Below are positions 19,689-27,693 of a stretch of DNA of 64,000 bases, in pieces. The stretch spans positions 842,876 to 906,875 of the forward strand of contig NZ_BMHM01000001.1 of assembly GCF_014640815.1 (NCBI RefSeq). The letters are read 5' to 3'. Position numbers and translations under genes: made by a program. The notes under the pieces were generated by a model that ran no database searches, was not told the DNA's origin, and saw only the letters and a program-made list of their open reading frames with translations. Position 1 is the first letter of the stretch; each line of letters opens with the position of its first letter. The stretch is from Vreelandella lutescens (GTDB taxonomy: Bacteria; Pseudomonadota; Gammaproteobacteria; Pseudomonadales; Halomonadaceae).

Positions 19689-22328
19689 ATGAACACCAAT
19701 TATCGCAAGCTTCTACCCAACGTTTCGGTAGAAGGCGCGCCGGTTGAGTTCTTCGATGCGCGCCAAGCGGTCGAAGAGATAGAGCAGGGTGCTTACGCTA
19801 AGCTGCCTTATACCTCAAGGGTATTGGCGGAGCAGTTGGTGCGTCGTTGTGACTCTGAACTGCTCACGGATGCGCTGAAGCAACTGATTGAGCGCAAGCA
19901 GGATCTGGACTTTCCCTGGTACCCGGCGCGGGTGGTCTGCCACGACATTCTTGGCCAAACTGCGCTGGTGGATTTGGCCGGTCTGCGTGACGCCATTGCT
20001 GACAAAGGCGGTGACCCGGCCAAGGTCAACCCGGTGGTGCCCACTCAGCTGATCGTCGACCACTCGCTGGCCGTCGAGCATGCGGGCTTTGAGAAGGATG
20101 CCTTCGAGAAAAACCGCCAAGTGGAAGATCGTCGTAACGATGACCGCTTCCACTTTATTAACTGGACCAAGCTGGCGTTTGAAAACGTCGACGTGATTCC
20201 CCCCGGCAACGGCATCATGCACCAGATCAACCTGGAGAAGATGTCGCCGGTGGTACAGTGCCGCCCTGATGAGCACGGCGTGCGTATCGCCTATCCAGAC
20301 ACATGTGTGGGTACCGACAGCCATACGCCCATGGTGGATGCGCTGGGGGTGATCTCCGTGGGAGTCGGCGGCTTGGAGGCGGAAAGCGTGATGCTAGGCC
20401 GCGCCTCGATGATGCGCCTGCCGGATATTGTCGGTGTCGAGCTCACTGGCAAGCTGCAGCCGGGCATTACTGGCACCGATATGGTGCTTGCCATTACCGA
20501 GTTTCTGCGTAAAGAGCGGGTAGTGGGCGCTTACTTAGAGTTCTACGGTGAAGGGGCTGATGCGCTGACCGTGGGCGACCGCGCCACGATTTCCAATATG
20601 ACGCCGGAATATGGTGCCACGGCGGCGATGTTCTATATCGACAATCAAACCATCGAGTACCTCAAGCTCACCGGGCGTGAAGATGAGCAGGTGGCGTTGG
20701 TAGAAGCCTACGCTAAGCACACCGGGCTATGGGCGGATGATCTCAAGAGTGCCTATTACGAGCGGGTATTAACGTTTGATCTCTCAAGCGTGGCGCGTAC
20801 GTTGGCAGGGCCTTCTAACCCCCATGCTCACTTGCCTACTTCTGAGCTGGCTAAGCGTGGTATTGCCATCAACTTGGATAAAGCCCGGGCCGATGAGCAG
20901 GCAGGTAGAATGCCGGATGGCGCGGTGATCATTGCCGCCATCACCAGCTGCACCAACACGTCTAACCCACGCAATATGGTGGCGGCGGGGTTGATTGCCC
21001 GCAACGCCAACCGGTTAGGGCTGACCCGCAAGCCCTGGGTGAAGTCGTCGCTGGCCCCCGGCTCGAAAACCGTCAAGATGTACTTAGAAGAAGCCCACTT
21101 GATGGACGAGTTGGAAAACCTGGGTTTTGGTGTGGTGGCCTACGCCTGTACCACCTGTAACGGGATGTCTGGCGCGCTTGAGCCGACCATTCAGCAGGAA
21201 ATTATCGACCGTGACCTGTATGCCACGGCAGTGCTCTCCGGCAACCGAAACTTTGACGGCCGTATCCACCCCTACGCCAAGCAGGCGTTTTTGGCCTCAC
21301 CGCCGTTGGTGGTGGCGTATGCCATCGCGGGCACCATTCGCTTTGATATTGAAAAAGACGTGCTGGGGTATGACCAGCAGGATAACCCGGTCACCCTTAA
21401 AGATATCTGGCCCGACGATAGCGAAATCGATGCCATCGTGAAGTCGTCGGTGAAGCCCGAGCAGTTCCGCCAAACCTATATCCCGATGTTTGATCTGGAT
21501 AAAAGTGCGCGCACGCAGGTAAGCCCTCTCTACGAATGGCGGCCCCAGAGTACCTATATTCGCCGCCCGCCCTATTGGGAAGGCAACATGGCGAAAGAGC
21601 GTGGGCTGAAGGGCATGCGCCCGCTGGCGATTCTGCCGGATAACATCACTACCGATCACCTCTCGCCTTCCAATGCCATCATGCTCGATAGCGCGGCGGG
21701 GGAGTATTTGCACAAAATGGGCCTGCCGGAGGAGGACTTTAACTCCTATGCCACTCACCGTGGCGATCACCTGACCGCCCAGCGGGCAACCCTGGCGAAC
21801 CCGAAACTGTTCAATGAAATGGTCCACGACGAGCAGGGCAAAGTGCTGCAGGGGTCGCTGGCGCGTATTGAGCCAGAGGGTCAGGTCACGCGTATGTGGG
21901 AAGCCATCGAGACCTATATGGCGCGTAAGCAGCCGCTGATCATTATTGCGGGTGCGGATTATGGCCAGGGGTCCTCCCGGGACTGGGCGGCCAAAGGCGT
22001 CGCGCTGGCGGGAGTGGAAGCAATCGTAGCGGAAGGTTTTGAGCGTATTCATCGCACCAACCTGATCGGTATGGGCGTCATGCCGCTGCAGTTTGAAGAC
22101 GGTACCACTCGGCATACCCTGGCGTTAGACGGAACAGAAGTCTTCGATGTCGAAGGGGAGCCGGAACCGCGCGCCATGCTCACGCTAGTTATTCATCGCA
22201 CCAGTGGCAGCACCGAGCGCGTGCCGGTGGTTTGCCGATTGGATACGGCTGAAGAAGTGACCATCTATTCAGCCGGTGGCGTGTTGCAGCGGTTTGCTCA
22301 AGACTTTTTGGAATCCTCCGTTGCCTAG
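19689..22328 (+). CDS. acnD: Fe/S-dependent 2-methylcitrate dehydratase
   Basis: 879 residues, aconitase superfamily. It dehydrates 2-methylcitrate to a 2-methylaconitate isomer that PrpF then re-isomerises, replacing PrpD. Fe-S ligand cysteines are visible in ITSCTNTSNP and YACTTCNGMSG, and the swivelling C-terminal domain has GADYGQGSSRDWAAKG. ATG at 19689 has AGAGG at 19680-19684; a GTG at 19677 is in frame but too close to that site. No prpD is present in the window. A terminator-like hairpin follows before prpF. Confidence 0.96.
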   Translation: MNTNYRKLLPNVSVEGAPVEFFDARQAVEEIEQGAYAKLPYTSRVLAEQLVRRCDSELLTDALKQLIERKQDLDFPWYPARVVCHDILGQTALVDLAGLRDAIADKGGDPAKVNPVVPTQLIVDHSLAVEHAGFEKDAFEKNRQVEDRRNDDRFHFINWTKLAFENVDVIPPGNGIMHQINLEKMSPVVQCRPDEHGVRIAYPDTCVGTDSHTPMVDALGVISVGVGGLEAESVMLGRASMMRLPDIVGVELTGKLQPGITGTDMVLAITEFLRKERVVGAYLEFYGEGADALTVGDRATISNMTPEYGATAAMFYIDNQTIEYLKLTGREDEQVALVEAYAKHTGLWADDLKSAYYERVLTFDLSSVARTLAGPSNPHAHLPTSELAKRGIAINLDKARADEQAGRMPDGAVIIAAITSCTNTSNPRNMVAAGLIARNANRLGLTRKPWVKSSLAPGSKTVKMYLEEAHLMDELENLGFGVVAYACTTCNGMSGALEPTIQQEIIDRDLYATAVLSGNRNFDGRIHPYAKQAFLASPPLVVAYAIAGTIRFDIEKDVLGYDQQDNPVTLKDIWPDDSEIDAIVKSSVKPEQFRQTYIPMFDLDKSARTQVSPLYEWRPQSTYIRRPPYWEGNMAKERGLKGMRPLAILPDNITTDHLSPSNAIMLDSAAGEYLHKMGLPEEDFNSYATHRGDHLTAQRATLANPKLFNEMVHDEQGKVLQGSLARIEPEGQVTRMWEAIETYMARKQPLIIIAGADYGQGSSRDWAAKGVALAGVEAIVAEGFERIHRTNLIGMGVMPLQFEDGTTRHTLALDGTEVFDVEGEPEPRAMLTLVIHRTSGSTERVPVVCRLDTAEEVTIYSAGGVLQRFAQDFLESSVA

Positions 22329-22365
22329 CGGTGCTAGCGTAATGGTAAGGGTGTGATTGATAGCG

Positions 22366-22395
22366 AATAGCCTGGCGGTTGCCAGGCTATTTTTT
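22366..22395 (+). terminator. Intra-operon terminator/attenuator hairpin between acnD and prpF
   Basis: AATAGCCTGGC (22366-22376), a GGTT loop and the exact complement GCCAGGCTATT (22381-22391) are followed by a T-run to 22395. The prpF ribosome binding site AGGAGGT begins in the next base. It has all the elements of an intrinsic terminator but lies inside an operon, so partial read-through or 3'-end protection of the upstream message is likely. Confidence 0.85.
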
Positions 22396-22407
22396 AGGAG
22401 GTACGTA

Positions 22408-23586
22408 ATGGCTCATAAAGCACAAATCAGTATTCCCGCCACCTATATGCGCGGCGGCACCAGTAAAGGGGTGTTTTTCACTTTGAGCGATCTACCCCCG
22501 GTCGCTCAGGTGCCCGGTGAAGCGCGCGATAAGCTGTTGCTGCGGGTAATTGGTAGCCCCGACCCCTATGAAAAGCAGATTGACGGTATGGGTGGAGCAA
22601 CCTCAAGCACCAGCAAAACGGTGATCCTCTCGAAGAGTGACTCTCCTGACCACGACGTGGACTACCTGTTTGGTCAAGTGTCGATTGATAAACCCTTTGT
22701 GGATTGGAGCGGCAACTGCGGTAATCTCTCCGCGGCAGTAGGTCCTTACGCTATCGCCAACGGCCTAGTGGACCCCGCGAAGGTGCCGCAAAATGGCATC
22801 GCAGAAGTGCGCATTTGGCAGGTTAACATTCAGAAAACCATTGTTGCCCAAGTGCCCATTACAGATGGTGAAGTGCAAGAAGCCGGCGATTTTGAGCTGG
22901 ATGGCGTGACCTTTCCGGCGGCAGAAATCCCCGTCGCCTTTATGGACCCCGCCGACGGTGAAGGCGCGATTTTCCCCACTGGAAACGTCGTCGATGACTT
23001 AGATGTGCCAGGCGTCGGTGTGCTCAAAGTCACGCTGATTAATGCGGGTATCCCAACGGTTTTCGTCAATGCCGAAGCGTTGGGTTACACCGGATGTGAG
23101 TTGCAGGAAGCGATTAATGGGGACGCTCGCGCACTGGCGATGTTTGAGACGATCCGTGCCCACGGTGCCGTTCGTATGGGGCTGATTCAGCATGTGGAGG
23201 AAGCTGCAAGTCGTCAGCATACCCCCAAGGTGGCGTTTGTGGCACCGGCAGCCAGCTACACGGCATCAAGTGGTAAAGCGGTGAATGCTGAAGATATTGA
23301 CTTGGTAGTGCGGGCACTCTCGATGGGTAAGCTGCACCACGCCATGATGGGCACGGCAGCCGTTGCGATCGGCGCGGCAGCGGCGATTCAAGGGACTCTG
23401 GTGAATTTGGCAGCCGGAGGGGATGAGCGTGACGCGGTGACGTTTGGTCATCCTTCAGGGTCACTTCGCGTGGGAGCTAAAGCCAGCCTAGTGGATGGAC
23501 GCTGGCAGATTGACCAAGCGGTGATGAGTCGAAGCGCGCGGATATTAATGAGCGGCCAAGTGCGAGTGCCGGGCGATACATTATAA
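22408..23586 (+). CDS. prpF: 2-methylaconitate cis-trans isomerase
   Basis: 392 residues, the PrpF family with two diaminopimelate-epimerase-like domains. It works with AcnD to convert the methylaconitate isomer into the one used to form 2-methylisocitrate. Motifs visible: TYMRGGTSKGVFF at the N-terminus, the glycine-rich DGMGGATSSTSKT, and DWSGNCGNLSAAVGPYAI with the catalytic-region Cys. The ATG at 22408 has a near-perfect AGGAGGT five bases upstream; upstream in-frame codons run through the terminator hairpin and are not credible. Confidence 0.96.
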   Translation: MAHKAQISIPATYMRGGTSKGVFFTLSDLPPVAQVPGEARDKLLLRVIGSPDPYEKQIDGMGGATSSTSKTVILSKSDSPDHDVDYLFGQVSIDKPFVDWSGNCGNLSAAVGPYAIANGLVDPAKVPQNGIAEVRIWQVNIQKTIVAQVPITDGEVQEAGDFELDGVTFPAAEIPVAFMDPADGEGAIFPTGNVVDDLDVPGVGVLKVTLINAGIPTVFVNAEALGYTGCELQEAINGDARALAMFETIRAHGAVRMGLIQHVEEAASRQHTPKVAFVAPAASYTASSGKAVNAEDIDLVVRALSMGKLHHAMMGTAAVAIGAAAAIQGTLVNLAAGGDERDAVTFGHPSGSLRVGAKASLVDGRWQIDQAVMSRSARILMSGQVRVPGDTL

Positions 23587-23601
23587 AGCGATGTGTCGTT
23601 T

Positions 23602-23632
23602 TGCCGCCGTCGGCGTATTGTCGTACGGCGGC
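23602..23632. terminator. Hairpin between convergent prpF and comEA-like gene
   Basis: TGCCGCCGT (23602-23610) and ACGGCGGCA (23624-23632) form a perfect 9-bp stem with a 13-base loop. No clear T-run follows, so the function as a terminator is only likely from its position between two convergent genes. Confidence 0.45.
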
Positions 23633-23655
23633 AGAGCAAGTCTGGCTACTTACCG

Positions 23656-23940
23656 TTACTCTTCAAACGTAATTTGATCACGCATGCGATCTACGGTAGC
23701 GGGCCCAATCCCACTCACACGCGTTAGATCGTCTGCATCGGTAAAATCACCATTCGTTTCACGCTCTTCAATAATGGCCGCGGCACGACTTGGGCCCACG
23801 CCCGGCAGTTCGGTAAGTAGCTCCTCATCGGCACTGTTTACGTTAATGGGTGCAACGGCCTGAGCTAACGCTGCACCTGTGAAACCAAGACTCAGGCTAA
23901 TCAATAGTGCGGCTACGAAACGTTTAAATGTGGTCTGCAT
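23656..23940 (-). CDS. ComEA-like secreted helix-hairpin-helix protein
   Basis: 94 residues. A signal peptide (KRFVAALLISLSLGFTGAALA) leads to a mature part consisting of one ComEA-type double helix-hairpin-helix domain: INVNSADEELLTELPGVG and VSGIGPATVDRM. Proteins of this kind bind DNA in the periplasm during natural transformation; this is the short single-domain form common in gammaproteobacteria. The ATG at 23940 is chosen because AAGGA is 8 bases away; the ATG at 23949 would touch it. Confidence 0.9.
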   Translation of the reverse strand: MQTTFKRFVAALLISLSLGFTGAALAQAVAPINVNSADEELLTELPGVGPSRAAAIIEERETNGDFTDADDLTRVSGIGPATVDRMRDQITFEE

Positions 23941-24214
23941 CGGTAACATTCCTTCTATTTTTCTATTGAGCCACCCAAGTGCTCAGCGTGGGGGCGAGTG
24001 ATCGCGGAGGCCTTCTGGACACCGCCTTAGTAAACTTAATCGTTTCAAACCGTCAGTGCTGTAAGTAATTAACGATACTTTTTGTAAGTTTTTTGCTACG
24101 GGTAAATGGCGAATCACTTACACTGCAAGCCTTATGAGGCTGGTACACTAAGGGGCACTGCTAGCGTCAATGGCGCAGTTTTCCTACCAGCGTTCACGAA
24201 CACGGAGTAAGCGC

Positions 24215-24916
24215 GTGTCCACCGATTCCCCACTGATTATTGCCCTGGATTATCCTTCACTTGATGCGGCGCTTTGCATGGCTGACCAGCTTGATCCGGC
24301 TCGTTGCCGGGTCAAAGTGGGTAAAGAGCTTTTTACGCGAAGTGGCCCTGCTGTGCTGGAAGCACTTCATGGCCGTGGATTCGATGTTTTCCTTGATCTC
24401 AAATTCCACGATATTCCTAATACGGTGGCGAGTGCCGTTCAGGCGGCAGCAGAGCAGGGCGTCTGGATGGTGAATGTGCACGCCTCAGGTGGGCGTAAAA
24501 TGATGGAGGCAGCCGCCAAGCGTCTATCTGATCATCAGCTCACTACGCACTTAATCGCAGTCACGGTATTGACCAGTATGCAGGCGGAAGATCTTCAGGA
24601 GGCGGGGGTAAGTGCAACCCCGGCTGAGCAGGTGATGCGATTGGCAGCGCTTACCCAGCAAAGTGGATTAGGTGGCGTTGTATGCTCTGCCCAAGAGGCC
24701 GGTCAGATCAAAGCTCACTGCGGTAATGAGTTTTTGAAGGTCACTCCTGGGATTCGCCCAAGCTTTGCCGCAGCGAACGATCAGCAGCGCATTATGACGC
24801 CTGCTGACGCACTGCGGGCGGGCAGTACACACTTGGTGGTGGGTCGTCCGGTGACCCAGGCAGAGGACCCCATGGCCGCTTTGGCAGCGATTGAAGCCGA
24901 ACTGGCAAGCGTTTAA
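24215..24916 (+). CDS. pyrF: Orotidine 5'-phosphate decarboxylase
   Basis: 233 residues. It converts OMP to UMP, the last step of pyrimidine synthesis. The catalytic signature [11 protein letters not shown] is intact, and the phosphate-binding end VTPGIRP and [11 protein letters not shown] are present. The GTG at 24215 is preferred over an ATG at 24170 because CGGAGT sits 7 bases upstream and the protein length matches the family. It converges on lapB with a gap of 3 bp, whereas in many relatives it lies on the same strand as lapAB. Confidence 0.95.
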   Translation: MSTDSPLIIALDYPSLDAALCMADQLDPARCRVKVGKELFTRSGPAVLEALHGRGFDVFLDLKFHDIPNTVASAVQAAAEQGVWMVNVHASGGRKMMEAAAKRLSDHQLTTHLIAVTVLTSMQAEDLQEAGVSATPAEQVMRLAALTQQSGLGGVVCSAQEAGQIKAHCGNEFLKVTPGIRPSFAAANDQQRIMTPADALRAGSTHLVVGRPVTQAEDPMAALAAIEAELASV

Positions 24917-24919
24917 CGG

Positions 24920-26116
24920 CTATTCACCTTCGACCCCGGTAATAGGTTTGATAGTGCCCCAGCGGCGGCAGCTAGGGCACTGCCAGGTCAGGCTGTCACT
25001 ACTGAATCCGCAGCGGCGGCAGCGATGACGCGGTCGGCCGTTTAGCAGGGCTTCTGTGTGGTGTTTTAGCAGGAGTAGGCGAGTATCTGGAGTCGTCTTG
25101 CCCGCAAGGCGCTCGCTCTCAAGGTAGAGGTCGACCAGATAATCGAGCCCTCCGAGGCTAGGTGCTTCACCTAGCCATGCGCCGGTACGCTCAATGGCAC
25201 TGTCGACGCCGTCTCGTTGATGCACGAGGGATCCTAGTGCCACAATAACGCTGGTAAAGGGCGCTTGACCCAGTAGTTTAAACAGGTCGCTTTCTAAACC
25301 AGCGATGTCGTTATTACGGGTATAGGCGCGGTGCAATGCGGGAAGCATAGTGGGAACGTGGGCAGCATCCTGTTGCGGGATATGGTTAAGCTGCTCAATC
25401 GCTTTCTCGTAGTGACCGTTATCCATCTCAAGCTCTGCGAGCATTAAAGTGGCGCGAACACAGCGCTCATCTAGCTGCAGGGCTTTTTTGAGGTGCTTGC
25501 GTGCCAGCGCACGGCTCGATTGATGAATCTCTTCCTGGGCAAGCTCACAGAGCCAGTGTGAGGCAGGGCGACGCATAGCGGGCTGCTGCTTAATGAGCGG
25601 TTGAACGATATCCAGAGCGTCTTGCCACTCTTTTTCCCGCTCTAGCAAATCGATGAGCAGCCGCTTGACCTCTAAACGAAGTGCTTCGTTGGACGAGTGC
25701 TCAAGTAGGCTACGCAGCAGCCGCTGTGCACGGTCATGCACGCCTAAAGCCATAAAGTCACGGGCAAGTTCAAGCTGAATAGTGTCGTTGGTAGCGGTTG
25801 AGAGGGCCGGGCGTGCCAGCAGGTTTTGATGAATGCTAACGGCTTTATCCGCTTCTCCCCGTGAGCGAAAAAGTTTGCCGAGGGCAATATGAGTTTCAAC
25901 CGTGTCGCTATTGACATCCAGAGCGTGGATAAAGGTATTAATCGCTTCGTCGGGCTGCTCATTTAACAAGTAGTTCAGCCCGACGAAGTATTCCCGCGAC
26001 AGGCCGGGAGTACGAATAGAGGTACGTTGCTGGCGGCGATAGGCGTAGCGCGCACCAAGGCCAAAGCCAATGGCAATCGCTGCCATGAGTACGCCTAGCA
26101 GTACCGCATTATGCAT
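24920..26116 (-). CDS. lapB: Lipopolysaccharide assembly protein LapB (YciM), TPR protein
   Basis: 398 residues. One N-terminal membrane helix (AVLLGVLMAAIAIGFGLGARYAY) anchors a cytoplasmic array of about nine tetratricopeptide repeats, ending in a rubredoxin-like zinc site CRRCGF...WQCPSCRRWG. LapB hands LpxC to the FtsH protease and so limits lipopolysaccharide synthesis. It abuts lapA base to base (lapA stop precedes its ATG), and ihfB lies just upstream. Confidence 0.95.
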   Translation of the reverse strand: MHNAVLLGVLMAAIAIGFGLGARYAYRRQQRTSIRTPGLSREYFVGLNYLLNEQPDEAINTFIHALDVNSDTVETHIALGKLFRSRGEADKAVSIHQNLLARPALSTATNDTIQLELARDFMALGVHDRAQRLLRSLLEHSSNEALRLEVKRLLIDLLEREKEWQDALDIVQPLIKQQPAMRRPASHWLCELAQEEIHQSSRALARKHLKKALQLDERCVRATLMLAELEMDNGHYEKAIEQLNHIPQQDAAHVPTMLPALHRAYTRNNDIAGLESDLFKLLGQAPFTSVIVALGSLVHQRDGVDSAIERTGAWLGEAPSLGGLDYLVDLYLESERLAGKTTPDTRLLLLKHHTEALLNGRPRHRCRRCGFSSDSLTWQCPSCRRWGTIKPITGVEGE

Positions 26117-26422
26117 TTACGCCAGTTCCTTTAACCCCTGGGTGCGTAATTGGTCGAGCTCTTTGCGCTGCTGTTTATTATGGCGCTCACTGCGGGCCAG
26201 CTGCGCTTTCAGGCGAACATAAACACCCAGCATGGCCAGCATGCCGACGATCACACCGACCGCCAATGTGGCCAGCAGCCAGACGGAAAGCGATACAGCA
26301 GGAAGCTCGGCCCATATCAGATTTAAGGCAATGGCCTGCTGGTTATTGACAGCAAACAGGATGCCTATCAGTAGGACTACCAATAAAATAACGGCCAGAA
26401 TCAGCCCTTTGATCCAACGCAT
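26117..26422 (-). CDS. lapA: Lipopolysaccharide assembly protein LapA (DUF1049)
   Basis: 101 residues, two membrane helices (LILAVILLVVLLIGILFAV and VWLLATLAVGVIVGMLAMLGV) with the short linker NNQQAIALNLIWAELPAVSLS typical of LapA, then a basic cytoplasmic tail that looks like a coiled coil. It works with LapB at the inner membrane. It is translated directly ahead of lapB with no spacing. Confidence 0.92.
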   Translation of the reverse strand: MRWIKGLILAVILLVVLLIGILFAVNNQQAIALNLIWAELPAVSLSVWLLATLAVGVIVGMLAMLGVYVRLKAQLARSERHNKQQRKELDQLRTQGLKELA

Positions 26423-26520
26423 GAGAGTTTCCTAGTCAGTGACATTCACAGTGATGCTATTGTGTCTGAGTCTGGGCCCGACGTCATCCCGCAGAAGGTC
26501 GGATGGCGCTATTCACTCGT

Positions 26521-26817
26521 TTAGTAACCTAGTGCGCGGCTTGCATCGACTTGCTCTCGCAGCTCTTTGCCCGGTTTAAAGTGCGGCACATATTTGCCGT
26601 CTAAATCAACGGGGTCGCCCGTTTTCGGGTTGCGGCCCGTGCGCGGCTCACGGTAGTGAAGCGAGAAACTGCCAAAACCACGAATTTCTACCCGCCCTCC
26701 ATTGGCCAGGGCATCGGTCATATCATCTAGGATAATACGCACCGCCGTCTCGACTTCTTTGGCGGATAGCTCCGGTTGACGCATCGCAATTTGTTCGATT
26801 AGTTCAGATTTGGTCAT
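26521..26817 (-). CDS. ihfB: Integration host factor subunit beta
   Basis: 98 residues of the HU/IHF family, with the DNA-bending beta arm [29 protein letters not shown] and the invariant Pro in it. With IhfA it forms the heterodimer that bends DNA at promoters and recombination sites. GGGAGCC precedes the ATG. In most relatives rpsA lies immediately upstream; here the neighbour is the divergent sdhE, so this gene needs its own promoter in 26818-27039. Confidence 0.95.
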   Translation of the reverse strand: MTKSELIEQIAMRQPELSAKEVETAVRIILDDMTDALANGGRVEIRGFGSFSLHYREPRTGRNPKTGDPVDLDGKYVPHFKPGKELREQVDASRALGY

Positions 26818-27039
26818 CGGTTGGCTCCCTGCGAACTTTAAAGGCTGTCACGCACATGCGACCTCGATAACATCGAAATCAGCATACTGCGCATAACCGC
26901 ATAAAACAATTCAGATAAAACAAGGTACTAGGCAAGTTAGTGCGAAGCTGAGTAACAGCATAGGCGAAGCTCGGCGCTGGCGCGACCCCACAGCTTCGGT
27001 ATACTGACATTTCATTTCATTTACTCGGAGAGGCTAACG

Positions 27040-27333
27040 TTGAGCGACGATACTTCCCCTGCTGCGGTACTCCGTAAGCGGCTTTATTGGCACTCCCGGC
27101 GCGGTATGTGGGAGCTGGATTTACTGTTAATCCCCTTTTTAGAGAAACGCTTCGACACGCTGAGCGAAAAGGAGCAGTTGTCCTATCAGCGCCTGATTGA
27201 GGAAGAGGATCAGGATCTGTTTGTTTGGTTAATGCACAGGGAGTGGCCTGAAGACCCTGACTTGCGCCATCTGGTGCAAATGATTGTTGAGCATGCTGAA
27301 ACCACCGATAACACTGCTTATCGCACGCTCTAA
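27040..27333 (+). CDS. sdhE: Succinate dehydrogenase assembly factor SdhE
   Basis: 97 residues. The signature RRGMWELD (RGxxE) that binds the flavoprotein is at residues about 20-27, followed by the acidic LIEEEDQDLFVWLMHRE motif. It attaches FAD covalently to SdhA, and probably FrdA. The frame has no ATG before the RGxxE motif, so translation starts at TTG 27040, which has CGGAGAGG properly placed at 27026-27033. It overlaps ygfX by about 40 bases, the order also found in E. coli and Pseudomonas. Confidence 0.93.
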   Translation: MSDDTSPAAVLRKRLYWHSRRGMWELDLLLIPFLEKRFDTLSEKEQLSYQRLIEEEDQDLFVWLMHREWPEDPDLRHLVQMIVEHAETTDNTAYRTL

Positions 27334-27691
27334 GCTGTCAAGTGGCTTACAGGGTGCGCTTGCGCTGGGTCTGGCAGTTCTGACGGCGGTAATGCTAGGG
27401 CATTGGGCTGGGGTAAGTGTGCTGCTGGCTGGTGCAACACTCGTGTGTACGGCCTTCTATGCGCAGCCTAGCGGTATGCTTCAGCTTATTGAGAACGGCA
27501 GCCAGTGGGAGGGCTACTGGCTGCACAGTACCGGTGAGGCAGGCCCGAGGTACAGTGTGAGCTGTGACTACCTGGGGCCTTGGCTGGTAGGGCTTCGTAT
27601 TGGTTCGCAACGTGTGTGGGTGTGGCCAGACAGCCTGGCTGGCATTAGCCAGCGTGCTCTACGTCGATGTTTTCATCGGCCAGGGCGTTGA
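27293..27691 (+). CDS. ygfX: YgfX (CptA)-like membrane protein
   Basis: 132 residues: two membrane helices (about 25-60, LALGLAVLTAVMLGHWAGVSVLLAGATLVCTAFYA) then a soluble tail ending in WPDSLAGISQRALRRCF, the pattern of the YgfX family. In E. coli this gene partners sdhE and was reported as a toxin acting on cytoskeletal proteins; that activity is disputed. Start is taken at the ATG 27293 inside sdhE; it has no separate ribosome binding site, so translation is probably coupled to sdhE. Sequence similarity is weak and the call rests mostly on context, length and topology. Confidence 0.75.
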   Translation: MLKPPITLLIARSKLSSGLQGALALGLAVLTAVMLGHWAGVSVLLAGATLVCTAFYAQPSGMLQLIENGSQWEGYWLHSTGEAGPRYSVSCDYLGPWLVGLRIGSQRVWVWPDSLAGISQRALRRCFHRPGR

Positions 27692-27693
27692 TG

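Noticed and set aside
21297-22115. 272-codon open frame antisense to acnD
   Set aside because: It is a frame shadow of a gene with intact aconitase motifs; no ribosome binding site and a composition typical of antisense frames in GC-rich genes.
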